A stretch of 64,000 nt of DNA from contig JAPTOF010000007.1 in NCBI GenBank assembly GCA_028554755.1, positions 12,695,001-12,759,000 on the forward strand, read 5' to 3'. This stretch comes from Cordia subcordata (lineage: Eukaryota; Streptophyta; Magnoliopsida; Boraginales; Cordiaceae). Numbering within the stretch: position 1 is the stretch's first letter; each line of letters opens with the position of its first letter. Positions 11,534 to 23,100 of this stretch are shown piece after piece. The notes below the pieces were generated by a model. It ran no database searches, was not told the origin of the DNA, and worked only from the letters and a program-made list of their open reading frames with translations. A program made the position numbers and the translations under genes.

Positions 11534-12878
11534 TGTAGGTGTAAATATCTTAAGAGGGAGGGTGAATTAAGATATGCAATATGTTGTATTTAAAAATTCA
11601 CCTAAAAATCATCAATTTCTTTCAAGCAAAATATCAAATACACGATAATCAATATAAGTAAATAAAATAGATAAAGAGCAGAGAGTAGGAAGACAAACGA
11701 TTTTTAGGTGGTTTGGCCAAGCCTATGTCCAACGCCCAAGGATGCTTCCCTTAAGACTTCAACAATCTTCACGAAAATTCTTTCTCAAATCTTGGTGAAG
11801 CAAAAACCAAGTTTTGCAACTCTTTGAAGCCAAACTTCAAGGAACCCAAAAGTCCTACTCTTTAGGATTTCCCCATACTCTTACAAGCTCTTATAGATAT
11901 ATCTCTCAAGATTTCTCAGCTTACAAAGTGTATACAATCAAGAAAAGTGAAATATGAGGAAGAATAGATATGATCTTCTCACAAGATGATATAGCAAGAA
12001 AGGCTTTTGAAAGCTCACAGATTTTGCAAGAGTAGCTCAAGATTTTAGCAATTGAAAGATGATATTAGATTTTACAAGCTTGGATTAATGCTGATTTGAA
12101 GCTTTGAGGCTGTATTTAAAGAGTTTTAAAAGCTAGGGCTTTGCTAGGTAGAAGAAAGAAGAAGAAATGGGGCTAAACGGTAATAAATGACTAGTGCATT
12201 TATTACAGCATTTTGCTCAGTCGGCGACCGGTTAGGTCGTCCGGCTCCCCCTTGGCCTTCCCTGATTAGGCTAGGTGCCTTTGCCGGTCGACCGGCTAGG
12301 AGGTCTGGCTTTTTCTTCCCCTTCTCTGTTTTGGCCGGGCAACTTTCTTGGTCAGCCAGTCGATCGGCTGAGGAGTCCAGCCACTCCAGAGACACTAAAG
12401 CAAAGCCAAACTCACCTAAAACACTTTTAAAACCAATTTTATCAAACTTTCATAACTCCAAATCAACTCAAAGCACTAGTAAACAATTTTTAAGTCTTAG
12501 AAACATTTCAAAAACACATGTTTACAACATGTATGCATCCAAAATCATTTTTGCTTTTATGGAAGATAATTTCCATGAGGTTTTAAATTGTTAAGATCAA
12601 GAAAAGTAGAAGTTTAAGCTACCACTTGCAATTCTAAGGCATTTCACAAAAAAAGCAATGAATCCGGTACCCTTTGTGGCATCTCTTCTCCGCCTTATGA
12701 CTTCTCAACATTTTCTTCTTCAATCTTTGATAAATAATGCTCTCCATGGCTCTTGTTCTTTTATTTTCCAAGCATCTATCTTTTTAATTTATATTTAACA
12801 CTTACAAGAAGCTTTTTAGTAACAAGATGCAAATCAAATTTTTCATTATCAAAATCAATAATTAGTATTTAGTCAACA
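11534..12878 (-). repeat. 5' LTR of the SIRE copia element
   Basis: 1345 bases, TGTAGGTG..AGTCAACA, the partner of 3728-5070. The GC-rich palindrome cluster is at 12215-12380 and the TATA-like complement of TATTTAAAG near 12113. The longer plus-strand ORF at 12187-12594 is a chance reading through this cluster. Divergence between the two LTRs is visible in every line, so the insertion is not recent. Confidence 0.9.
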
Positions 12879-12883
12879 AGGTT

Positions 12884-13265
12884 TATGTTAATGCTTGTGA
12901 TCATAAAAGTAGACATGGGGTTAACATAAATATAGTTGTGGTATTTCGAAAGGAACTTCAATAACTTTAAGGGATCTAGTCGTTAACCTAGAGAAATTGA
13001 ATTCAATCAATCAGTTTAAGTTAACCACAAGAAAACATTAGATGAAATCTAAATTCCTAGACCTGTCAGTCTTAAGTGTTAGAGTTCTATTCGTTGAGTC
13101 TTTAGTTTAGATTTTTAATTTATGCATTTTATTTTCGTTTGAATTGTGTTTCTAGATAATATAGGGAGCTTTGAATTTTGGTTATTCATACAACCTCCTC
13201 GTGGGACGATACTCTTACTCATTTTTTATTACTTGTCACGATTCCATGCACTTGTGGATTTCACA
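12884..13265 (+). repeat. LTR A of element 2, right portion
   Basis: Continues LTR A after the copia insertion, collinear with 18014-18403 of LTR B and 21968-22350 of LTR C. It ends at TTTCACA and lacks the last few bases (CACAACA end) found in LTRs B and C. Primer site follows within seven bases. Confidence 0.88.
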
Positions 13266-13271
13266 AGTTTT

Positions 13272-13289
13272 TGGCGCCATTTTCAGGGA
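13272..13289 (+). other. Primer-binding site of element 2 (tRNA-Asp type)
   Basis: TGGCGCC at the start exactly matches the complement of a plant tRNA-Asp 3' end. The remaining eleven bases differ at four positions, mostly C-to-T or G-to-A changes. Confidence 0.8.
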
Positions 13290-13361
13290 GGTGATCGTGT
13301 TAATATCAATGCTAGAAGTTTTCTATATTAATTTAGAGTTTTTCTTGTTATTTATTTAACT

Positions 13362-13940
13362 GTGTTAGTTTCTAAGTGCATGAACTTGAGGCGAAGTCAA
13401 AGCTTGGAATTGGTAGAATTTGATCCTGAGATTGAGCGATCGTTTCATGCGCTGAAGAAAGAAAGAAAATGTGAGTTGAAAAGACAGCAACAAATTGAGA
13501 TGGACGAGAACAACAAAGAAGAGACGAGGACACTGCGTGAGTATGGTACACCTAATGTATGAAGAGCTTGAACTTGTATTGTTAGGCCATCGATTAATGT
13601 AAACAACTTCAAAATCAAACCAGGCCTTATTCAGATGGTTCAACAAGATCAATTTGGTGAAGGAGATACCAAAGATCCTAATGCACACTTGGGCTAATTT
13701 TTTGAAAAAATGCGATACTATCAAGATGAATGGAGTGTCAGAAGATGCCATCTATTTGAGGTTATTTCCCTTCTCTTTAAGAGATAAGGTGAAGGTATGG
13801 TTAAATTATGTGTCTCCTAATTATTTTTCTACTTGGGATGGACTCTCATCAACTTTCTTAGCCAAGTATTTCCCCACCCTCAAATTTAAAGAAATCATGT
13901 TCAACAAGAGGAAATTAGAGGACTACAAGGCGATGGCGCT
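13362..13940 (+). pseudogene. gag pseudogene of element 2 (Athila type)
   Basis: Reads MNLRRSQSLELVEFDPEIER from the ATG at 13380 (an upstream in-frame ATG lies at 13362), the usual Athila gag N-terminus. It then runs through a Lys/Glu/Gln-rich stretch to a stop at 13560. Beyond the stop the same kind of protein continues (VNNFKIKPGLIQMVQQDQFG, then EDAIYLRLFPFSLRDKVKVW and STFLAKYFPTLKF at 13740-13890). After LEDYKAMALIEDC near 13950 the gag C-terminus and zinc knuckle are missing and protease sequence follows, which points to an internal deletion. Confidence 0.87.
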
Positions 13941-13944
13941 TATT

Positions 13945-14612
13945 GAGGACTGTAGTGTAATAATTCAAAACAAGCTTCCACCAAAGCTTAAGGATTCAAG
14001 GAGTTTTTCTATTCCTTGTACTATTGGGAATGTTAATTTTTCTAAAACTTTGTGTGACTTAGATGCTAGTGTTTCGCTTATGCCTTTGTCTATTTCAAGG
14101 AAAGTTGAACTTAAAGAGCTTAAATCTACTATAGTTTCATTGCAATCGGCAGATAGATCAATCAAATTTCCTATTGGGATATTGGAGAATGTTTTGGTTA
14201 AAGTTGAAAAGTTCTTTTTCCCAGTAGACTTCATTGTGCTCGAGATGGAATAAGATATTGACATTCCTCTTATTCTAGGGCGACCATTCTTAGCTAGGTA
14301 GGAGCAATGATAGATGTGAAGAATGGTAAGCTACCTTTAAGAATTGGTGAAGAGGAAGCGGAGTTCAATTTATTCCAATTGGGGAAATCCCCGTCTTCCA
14401 TAGACAGTTGCTACAAAGTGGACTTAGTTTTATTACATGACGAAAAAGAAGAGATAGTAGCTACAGTAAAATTTTTGAAAGCTTTACAACAAGGGCTTCA
14501 TCCAAAAATGACTTCGATTGAGAAGTTGGACAAAGGTAAGCATGGTCATCTACCTCCAATTCAGCAGGCACCAACTCTTGAGTTAAAGCCATTACCACTA
14601 CATCTCAGGTAG
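13945..14612 (+). pseudogene. Aspartic protease fragment of element 2
   Basis: The frame that began in gag reads directly into KLPPKLKDSRSFSIPCTIG and DLDASVSLMPLSI, the retropepsin-like fold of Athila pol. The usual catalytic D-L-G-A-S has become D-L-D-A-S, so the Gly is lost. A stop occurs at 14251, then LGRPFLA-type sequence and a second frame (14307-14612) carry the linker to reverse transcriptase. RT itself is absent. Confidence 0.82.
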
Positions 14613-14636
14613 ACATATTTGGGGAAGAATAACACT

Positions 14637-14800
14637 TTACCTATGAATGTTAGTGTTAATGTGCAAATTGATAAATTGTAGAAATCGAGATCTCAAAAGA
14701 GAGATTTAGAGGTTGGACAACAAGTGTTACTCGATAATTCATGCCCCAAGCTCTTTCCATGCAAACTCAAATCATGATACACTAGTGAAGATGTGCAAAA
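14637..14800 (+). pseudogene. Integrase C-terminal remnant of element 2, copy 1
   Basis: Reads DLEVGQQVLLDNSCPKLFP and KLFPCKLKS, the end of the Athila integrase (family pattern KxGxxVLLxxSxxxLFPGKLxSxW). Stops interrupt it. The rest of pol was deleted between 14612 and here. Beyond 14800 the sequence is the non-coding 3' region. Confidence 0.75.
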
Positions 14801-16669
14801 AAGGGGTACTTATCCCCTCTGAATCCTCCATAATGAATATTTGGACATAGTCAAGCTAATGCCTAAAGAAGCGCTTCTTGGGAGGAAACCTAAGTTTGAT
14901 TTCTTTTCTTTCCTTTTCAATTGATTTTTTGATCATTTTAGTTTAGTTTGTTTCCTTGTTTATTTCTTTACAAAAATTGAGTTTCACATAAGTTTGGAGG
15001 TCATGGCACCCGTTTTCTCAAGTTTTGTGAGGACATCAATGTTAGGAAATTCAAGGAAGTTTCCTTCTTTCTCTTGTCTTTTCTTAACATTAAGGACAAT
15101 GTCATGTTTGAGTTTGGGGGTGGGAAAATTTTCTTTGGAAAAAACATTATTAAAAAAATTCAAAAAATCAAAAAAATTCAAAAAAAAAAGAATTTTTTTC
15201 GTGGTTTTGTTGTGGTTTGATTATCACATGCTGATGATGTGAATGTGGTTGAGATTGGATATAGTTCTTGGAGATTGATTTTGTTTTTTCTTCTTTTCTA
15301 ATTAGGATGTTAGCTTCCTCTTGATTGAGTTTCTTGAAAAATCTTGAGTACGTAATAATTGGTATGTCATTGTTTAGTTTTGGAATTTGTTGATTGTGGG
15401 AACTTGTTGAAAAGTGAGGAATTTTGCTATTGATTTGAACTCTAGAATCTATTTGAGTACCACTCGAGTGAAATCCTAGACAATGCACTATTTGGGAGAT
15501 GGTTTGGGTCATCTTTGGATCGTTTAAGCCTTTCAAGCTTGAGCCTGTGTTATTTCATCCCTAGTTCACCCTTTTGAGCCTAAATATGTATGAGCTTTTC
15601 TTTGTCCAAACCTCATTATCCTTGATAGTTTAATTGTTAAATTCTTTATCCTTACCCTTACAAGAGAACTTATGTGCCCTATTTTGAAGCCTAATGATGA
15701 ATAGAGTTGGGGAGGTCCAAGACGGCTGAGTTATTGATCGTAAAAAAAAAAACTATGTTGGAAAAAGAAAGGAAAGAGGGATAAGAAACAAAAGGTTGCT
15801 TGTTGTGGAGATTCATTAAATTGTGAAAGAATGAAAAAAAAAAAAAGAGAAGAGAAAAATAATTGAAAATTGAAAAAAAAAGGAGGTTGTTTGTTCTTCA
15901 AGTTGAAAGAAGAAGAAAGAGGGGGAAAAATTTTGAAAAAAAATGCTTGGGTGTGATCAATGGACTGATATATGAGAAAGCATGAGAAAAATAAATTTTA
16001 AAAGAAGGGGATGAGTTTGAGAAGTGAAAAGAGCGGTTGTGATGTTTTGTTATTTTTGTGCTACAACTGAGAGTGTTTTGTGCTTCATTGAGGGGTTCAT
16101 TTGAGTTCTCTTGTTCTTTTTTCTGAATCATATTCTATCCTTTCTTTTGTTAGCCCTAACCCTAGCCTTACGCTACAACCCTTGAAAAATCCTATTGATC
16201 ATTGGTAGTGTGTTGTCAACATTAGTGGAGAGTTGTTTTGAAAAGCAGGCCTATGGAGTTCATTCGAAAAGAGCAAGAAAGAAAAGGAAGAGAAGTGAGT
16301 TCAAAAGAGAAAAAGAGAGAAAAAAAAAAAGAATTCATGAAAAGAACAAAGGAGAAAACGAACAATTTCGAGAAAAAATTTGAGAAAAAAAGGAAAAGAT
16401 TAAGAAATTCATTGAGTGAGATTCTCTTGTTTGGATTGGAGTGATTTGAGTTGCTATCATGACTATGTTATTGGTTATTCATACACACACAAAGAACTCA
16501 ATTTGCGGTGTTGCTAATGTTTGAATTGGATCTTGAACTTTCACAGTATCTTGAATCTTCTTTGAGTTTTTAACATGTGAAATCTCTGAGGTGACTTTGT
16601 GAAATCAATCAATAGTTCAAGTTTAGTTCTTTTGCTCAAGGACAAGCAAGATTTAAGTTACGGGGTATT
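14801..16669 (+). other. 3' non-coding region of element 2, copy 1
   Basis: Low-complexity A/G-rich and T-rich DNA with runs such as GAAAAAGAAAGG (15760-16030, 16260-16400). It includes GTTAGCCCTAACCCTAGCC near 16148, a stretch I recognise from the 3' region of plant Athila elements. It ends at the polypurine-like AAGTTACGGGGTATT just before LTR B. The ORFs in it (for example 15168-15536 minus and 16195-16444 plus) have low-complexity composition and no family resemblance, so I do not call genes. Confidence 0.7.
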
Positions 16670-18409
16670 TGTTGAGCTTATATTTTTTATTTAATTCTTT
16701 ACCTTTCAAAACTTAATTTTGAACTTTTTGGAGATTTTTTAGATGAATTGGACTTATTTGGTTTTAATTTCAGAATATCCGCAGGTGAAGAAAATTGGAC
16801 AGTTTTGTGCAGTTCCCATATTTTTGGCATAACTTTTTGCTCAGATGATGAAATGAGGTGATTCAAGAGGCCATGGAAAGCTAACTTCAAGATCTACAAC
16901 TTTTGTGTTTTGTTCTCAAGCTAATTTGGACTAATGATTTGAATGTTCGTGATTGGTTAATCTATTGTCTTAGGGCTTATATCATGGTGAAAATTGCACT
17001 GGAAAATGCTGGACGAAAATTAGAAAAGAATGAAATTTGCATTTAATAGCAAGGGGCCCACATATGAAAAAGTTGGACTTTTTTTCTGCAGGTAGAATCA
17101 GCACATGAGATATATAAGTGTGACTGAAGAATTGTGATCAATTCTTTTGGGGTCCACAAGTAAAGACAAGGAAACTGAAAGAAGAAAAAGGAAAAGTCAA
17201 AACAATTTTTGACCACATTGGTCAAACAAGAAAAGAGGAAACAAAGTCGTCAGAGTTCTCTCTGTGAGGTGTGAGGTAGTGGTGCTTAGCTTAACATAAT
17301 CTATATATACAAGCTCACGAGCAAACCTAGGGAGCTGCGGGGCGCAAACCAGAAGAAGAATTGGGTGGTCCGGTGGGGCCGCGCGAGACTTCAGGAACGA
17401 GTTGCAAACGTGATTCACGACAATGAACTTCAATTTTCTTTGTTATAAAATTTGGAAAGTTCGATTTCTTTCTTTGACTAGATTTTACTTTCAATTTTTT
17501 TTTATTTTCAATTTTAGTTTAGTTTTTATTGTTTTAAAATTTGATTTTTATGTCAGGATTTCATGGTAGTTTTAAATTTGAATTTTAGATTTAATTTCTA
17601 TTTTCATTTTTTACTTTTAATATAAGCTTAGACTTTTAATTATTTTATGACGTTTAATCAGTTAATTTTAATTTTTCATATGTTAAATTATTGTTCCATG
17701 AGAAGCTAAATTTCTTGTTATAGGATTTACATGTCTTTGTTTTCCCTGTGATTGGTTGAACTAATGATTTGAATGTTTATGATTGGTTAATCTATTGTCT
17801 TAGGGCTTATATTCTTGAGAATACTTAATCACTATTTGCATGTCTAAGCTGTTATGTGAAGGACTAAAAGATGAAGTATAGCAATAGTTCATTGAGACAA
17901 TAGACATAGGATATTGTTCTTTAGAAATAAAAACAAATCCGGTGTGATATTATATAACTCATGCATGCCTAAGCCGCTACATGACCGAATGCATAGATTA
18001 CCATAAAGCTTAATGGGTTTATGTTAATGCTTGTGATTACGAAAGTAGACATGGGGTTTGCATAAATACAGTTGAGGTATTTCGTAAAAGGAACTTCAAT
18101 GACTTTAGGGGATCTAGTCATTAACCTAGGGAAATTGAATTCAATCAATTAGTTTAAGTTAATCATAGGAAAACATTAGATGAAATCTAAATTCCTAGAA
18201 TTGTCAGTCTTGAGTGTTAGAGTTTTATTCGGTAAGTCTTTGGTTTAGATTTTTAATTTGTGCATTTTATTTTTGTTTGAACTGAGTTTTCTAGATACTA
18301 TAGGGAGCTTTGAATTTTGGTAATTAATACCAACTCCTCGTGGGACGATACTTTTACTCATTCTTTATCACTTGTCATGATTACGTGTACTTGCGGATTT
18401 CACACAACA
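16670..18409 (+). repeat. LTR B of element 2
   Basis: TGTTGAGC..CACAACA, 1740 bases, followed by the CCATA target copy. It is longer than LTRs A and C mainly because of a filler of about 46 bases at 16932-16977. TATA-like CTATATATAC near 17301. Confidence 0.88.
16932..16977 (+). repeat. Templated filler inside LTR B
   Basis: LTRs A and C read GGAC followed by GTTATCAT at this point. LTR B has about 46 extra bases starting TAATGATTTGAATGTT and ending TTAGGGC before the sequence resumes. The insert is nearly identical to 17762-17807 of the same LTR, differing at two bases. Confidence 0.85.
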
Positions 18410-18629
18410 CCATAGCTAAGGATTCATTCCAAAATACTGCTATGGATAGGTCCACAAAGGGGAATGATAGGAAAGAAGTTCATGAGATAGACACATCTTC
18501 TGATCTTCCAGCCAAAGTTGATGCTTTGACCCATAAGTTAGACCGATTAATCTCTTTGAGTCTAGCACCCTCACAGGGCCGTAAGGCCAATCATATAGGG
18601 TCTTCGTTTACACAGTCTGCTAAAGTTTG
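18410..18629 (+). pseudogene. Element 1 gag slice, duplicated copy
   Basis: Starts with the CCATA target copy. It reads IAKDSFQNTAMDRSTKGN and LPAKVDALTHKLDRLISL, the Athila gag region before the zinc knuckle. It ends abruptly at AKVC, fused to the element 2 integrase tail. The full version, which continues into the rest of element 1, is at 22355 onward. Confidence 0.82.
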
Positions 18630-21600
18630 CCTGTGAATGTTAGTGTTGATGTGCAAATTGATAAATTGTTCTTAATCGAGATCTCAAAAAAGAGATTTAG
18701 AGGTTGGAAAACAAGTGTTACTCGATAATTCATCTCTCAAGCTCTTTCCATGCAAACTCAAATCAGAATACACTAGTGAAAATGTGCCAAAAAGGGTTAC
18801 TTATCCCCTCTGAATTCTCCACAATGAAGATCTGGACATAGTCAAGCTAATGACTATAAAGAAGTACTTCTTGGGAAGCAACCCAAGTTTGATTTCGTTT
18901 CATTTCTTTTCAATTGATTTTTTTATCATTATACTTTAGTTTGTTTCCTTGTTTATTTCTTTAAAGAAATTGAGCTTCTCATAAGTTTGGGGGTTGTGGC
19001 ACCTGATTTCTCAAGTTTTGTGAAGAGGTCAATGTTAGGAAATTCAAGGAAGTTTCCTTCTTGCTCTTGTTTTTTTCTTAACATTAAGGACAATGTCATG
19101 TTTAAGTTTGGAGGTAGGAAAATTTTCTTGGGAAAAACATTATTAAAAAAATTTTCAAAAAATTAAAAAAAATTGAATAAAAAATAATTTGTTTCGTAGT
19201 TTTGTTGTGGTTTGATTTTCACATCTAATGGTGAGAATATGGTTGAGATTGGATATAGTACTTGGAGATTGATGTTGTTTTCTGTTATTTTCTAATTGGG
19301 ATGTTAGTTTCCTCTTGATCAAGTTTCTTGAACAATCTTGAGCACATAATCATAGGCATATCATTGTTTAGTTTTGAAATTTGTTGATTGTGGGAAATTG
19401 TTGAAAAGTGAGGAATTTTGCGATAGTTTTGAACTCTAGAATCTATTTGAGTATCACTCGAGGCAAAATCCTAGACAATGCACTATTAAGGAGATGATTT
19501 GGGCCATCTTTGGATTGTTTGAGTCTTTCAAGTTTGACCCTGTGTTATTTCATCCCTAGTTCACCCCTTTGCTCCTAAATATATATGAGTCTTTTCTTTG
19601 TCTAAATCTCATTATCCTTGACTCTTTAACTATTAAATTCTTTATCCTTACCCTTACAAGTGAACTTGTGTGCTCTATTTTGAAGCATAATGGTGAGTAG
19701 AGTTGGAAAGATCCAAGGAGGTTGAGTTATTCGCAAAAAATTCTATGTTGGAAAAAGAAGGGAAAAAGGGATAAGAAAGAAAAGGTTTCTTGTTGTGGAG
19801 ATTCCTTAAATTGTGAAAGAAAGGGGAAAAAAGAAGAAGAAGAAGAGAAGCGAAAAATAATTGAAAGTTGAAAAAAGGGGAAGGGGGGTTGTTCGTTCTT
19901 CAAGTTGAAAGAAGAAGAAAGAGGGGAAAAATTTTTGAAAGAAAAAATGCTTGGGTGTGATAAATGAAATGATATGTGAGAAAGTATGAGGAAAAAAAAA
20001 ATTAAAAGAAGGCGATGAGTTTGAGAAGTGAAAAAGAGAGGTTGTCATGCTTTGTTATTTTTGTGCTACAACTGAGAGTGTTTTGTGCTTCATTGAGGGG
20101 TTCATTTGAATTCTCTTGTTCTTTTTTTTGAATCCTATTATATCATTTCTTTTGTTAGCCCTAACGCTAGCCTTACGTTACAACCCTTGAAAAATCCTAC
20201 TGATCGTTGGCAGTGTGTTGTTAACATTAGTAAAGAGCTGCTATGAAAAGCAGGCCTATGGAGTTCATTCAAAAAGAGCGAGAAAAAAAAGAAAGAGAAA
20301 TGAGTTCAAAAGAAAAAAAAAGAGAGAAAAAAAAAGAATTCATGAAAATGAAGAAAGGAGAAAGCGAACAATTCTAAGAAAAAAAATTGAGAAAAAGAAA
20401 AGGAAAAGTTTGAGAAATTTTTTAAGTGAGATTCTCTTGTTTGGATTGGAGTGATTTAAGTTGCCAGCATGATTATGTTATTGGTTATTCATACACACAC
20501 AAAGAACTCAATTTGTGATGTTGCTGATGTTTGAATTGGATCTTGAACTTTCACAGTATTTTGAATCTTCTTTATGTTTTTAACGTGTGAAATCTCTGAG
20601 GCGACTTTGTAAAATCAATCCATAGTTCAAGTTAGTTATTTTGCTTGAGGACGAGCAAGATTTAAGTTTGGGGTATTTGTTGAGCATATATTTTCTATTT
20701 AATTCTTTACCTTTTGAAACTTAATTTTGAGCTTTTTGGATATTTTTGGGATGAATTTGGACTTATTTGGTTTTATTTTCAGAATTTCCACAGGCGAGAA
20801 AAATCGGAAAGTTTTGTGTAGTTTCCATATTTTTGGCATAACATTTCGGTCGGATGACAAAATGAGGTGATTCGGGAGGCCACCGAAAGCTGACTTCAAG
20901 ATCTACAACTATTGTGTTTTGTGCTCAAGCTAATTTGGACGTTATCATAATGAAAATTGCACTGGAAGATGCTGGACGAAAATTAGAAAAGAATGAAATT
21001 TGCATTTAATAGCAAGGGGCCCACATATGACACAGTTGGACATTTTTTGGAGGTAGAATTAGCACCTGAGATATATAAGTGTGACATAAGAATTGTGATT
21101 AATGCTTTTGGAAAGACAAAGAAATTGAAAGAAAGAAAAAAGAAAAGTCAAAAGATTTTTTTACCACATTGGTCAAACAAGAAAGAGGAAACAAAATTGC
21201 CAGAGTTATCTCTGTGACGTGGTGGTGCTTAGCTTAACATAATCTATATATACAAGCTCACGAGCAAACGTAGGGAGCTGGGGGGCGCAAACCAGAAGAA
21301 GAATTGTGTGGTCCGGTGGGGCCGCGCGAGACTTCAGGAACGAGTCACAAACGTGATTCACGACAATGAACTTCAATTTTCTTTGTTATAAAATTTGGAA
21401 AGTTCGATTTCTTTCTTTAACTAGATTTTACTTTCAATTTTTTTTTATTTTCAATTTTAGTTTAGTTTTTATTGTTTTAAAAGTTGATTTTTATGTCAGG
21501 ATTTCATGCTAGTTTTAAATTTGAATTTTAGATTTAATTTCAATTTTCAGTTTTTAATTTTAATTTTGGTTTTAGACTTTTAATTATTTTATGATGTTTA

Positions 21601-22574
21601 ATTTGTTAATTTTAATTTTTCATATGTTAAATTCTTGTTCCACGAGTAGCTAAATTTCTTGTTCTAGGATTTAGATGTAGTCTTCGTTTTCTCTGTGAAT
21701 GCTTGAACTATTGATTTCACTATTCATGATTAGTTAATCTATTGTCTTAGGTCTTATTTTCTTGTGGATACTTAATCACTATTTGCATGGTTAAGCTATT
21801 ATATGAAGGACTGAAAAATGAATATAGTTGTAGTTCATTAAGACAATAGATATAGGATATTGTTCTTTAGAAATAAAAACAAATCCTGTATGACATCGAA
21901 TAACTCATGCATGCCTAAGTCGCTATATGACCAAATGCATAGATTACCATAAAGCTTAGTGGGTTTATGTTAATGCTTGTGATCACGAAAGTAGATATGG
22001 GATTAGCATAAATATAGTTGTGGTATTTCAAAAGGGAACTTTAATGACTTGAGGGGATCTAGTCATTAACCTAGGGAAATTGAATTCAATCAATCAGTTT
22101 AAGTTAATCACAGGCGAACATTAGATGAAATCTAAATTCCTAGAACTATCAGGCTTGAGTGTTAAAGTTCTATTCATTGAGTCTTTAGTTTAGATTTTTA
22201 ATTTGTGCATTTTATTTTCGTTTGAATTGAGTTTTCTAGATAATATAAGGAGATTTGAATTTTGGTAAATGATACAACCTCCTCGTAGGACGATACTTTT
22301 ACTCATTCTTTATTACTTGTCACGATTCTGTGCACTTGCGGATTTCACACAACACTATAGCTGAGGATTATTTCCAAAATACTGCTATGGATAGGTCCAC
22401 AAAAGGGGAATCATAGAAGAAGAGTTCATGAGATAGGCATATCTTCTAATCTTCTAGCCAAAGTTGACGCTTTGATCCATAAGTTAGACTAATTAGTCTC
22501 TTTGAGTCTAGCACCCTCACAGGGCCGCAAGGCCAATCATATAGGGTCTTCGTCTACACAGTCTATTGAAGTTT
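18630..22574 (+). repeat. Tandem duplication, unit 2
   Basis: Second copy of 14637-18629: integrase tail (18630-18800), A/G-rich 3' region to 20677, LTR C, target copy and gag slice. It continues smoothly into the remaining gag of element 1 at 22574, so this unit keeps the original right flank. Scattered substitutions and short indels against unit 1 show that the duplication is old. Confidence 0.87.
20678..22354 (+). repeat. LTR C of element 2
   Basis: TGTTGAGC..CACAACA, 1677 bases, preceded by the polypurine-like AAGTTTGGGGTATT and followed by CTATA. It lacks the filler seen in LTR B. TATA-like CTATATATAC near 21244. Confidence 0.88.
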
Positions 22575-23100
22575 GTGCATGTTCTAATCTTTCACATAAG
22601 ACATTATCTTGTCATCTAGCTTCTCAATTCCCCAAATTCATACAGGAGCAAGTCTAAGCTACACAAGGATATACACGTAAGTATAACCCCTATTCTAACA
22701 CTTATAATCTATGGTAGAGGGATAATCCTAAGTTTTTGTGGCTTAAACAAGAGTCCTCCTAACCCCAAGTCCTATTTCAGCAGTAACCATGTCCTACTCA
22801 GTCAAATCCTCCAGGCTTTTACCATGTTAACCCTTCTAAGTTTCCAAATGCTTCTGTCAGTCAGCCTTATGCTGCCCAACTGGTTCTAGCCTTACCATGT
22901 TCATCTATTCCTACAACATCTACCCCGTCTGTTAGCCACCCTGCTAATGACGATCGCTTCAATATATTGTTGTAATTGATCCCGAATCAGCAGTAGGCAT
23001 TAACGAATAATCAATAACACATGGTTAGGATAGATGCTCAGTTGGGTCAAATTAAAGCTTCTATCTCAACTTGAGGTTAACCCTAGAGGGCCGTCCTATT
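22355..23100 (+). pseudogene. gag pseudogene, C-terminal part (element 1)
   Basis: Resumes the gag that was cut at 2448. It carries the AKVDAL..LISLSLAPSQG segment, then a decayed zinc-knuckle region (VCACSNLSHKTLSC near 22570-22620) and a Pro/Ser/Asn-rich tail (QPYAAQLVLALP, HPANDDRFN). Frameshifts and stops occur at least every 100-150 bases. The tail leads into the linker before protease. Confidence 0.78.

Larger units (their letters stand above)
3728..12878 (-). mobile_element. Complete SIRE/Maximus-type Ty1/copia element, reverse orientation
   Basis: Two LTRs of about 1.34 kb bound an internal region whose genes all read on the minus strand in the order gag, protease, integrase, RT, RNase H, then an extra ORF. 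The termini are TGTAG/CTACA. A tRNA-iMet-type primer site adjoins the right (5') LTR and a purine-rich tract adjoins the left (3') LTR. The long LTRs, the gag with acidic and coiled-coil C-terminal region, the extra downstream ORF and a second polypurine-like motif near 5303 (CTCCCCCTTTGGCATC on the plus strand) are all traits of the SIRE lineage. gag and pol contain stops and frameshifts, while the extra ORF is open. Confidence 0.9.
14637..18629 (+). repeat. Tandem duplication, unit 1 (about 4.0 kb)
   Basis: Contains in order the integrase tail of element 2, its 3' untranslated region, LTR B, the CCATA target copy and about 215 bases of element 1 gag. The same order, base by base with scattered differences, repeats at 18630-22574. 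The joint at 18626-18632 fuses element 1 gag (AAAGTTTG) directly to the element 2 integrase tail (CTGTGAATGTTAG). That cannot arise from insertion alone and marks a head-to-tail duplication. Confidence 0.88.
2454..22354 (+). mobile_element. Element 2: Athila-like gypsy element nested in element 1, partly tandem-duplicated
   Basis: LTR A (2454-3727 plus 12884-13265), a tRNA-Asp primer site, gag, a protease fragment, an integrase tail, a long A/G-rich 3' region, a polypurine tract and LTR B follow in order on the plus strand. The element interrupts gag of element 1 and is flanked by CCATA. Almost the whole RT-RNase H-integrase region has been deleted between about 14612 and 14637. The stretch from the integrase tail to the flanking element 1 gag is present twice in tandem, so a third LTR (C) exists. 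All genes are broken. Confidence 0.85.

Noticed and set aside
15168..16131. Minus-strand ORFs in the 3' region of element 2
   Set aside because: Lys/Asn/Ser/Phe-rich readings of A/G-rich DNA. The duplicated copy (19150-20050) does not keep the same frames, so they are not conserved.
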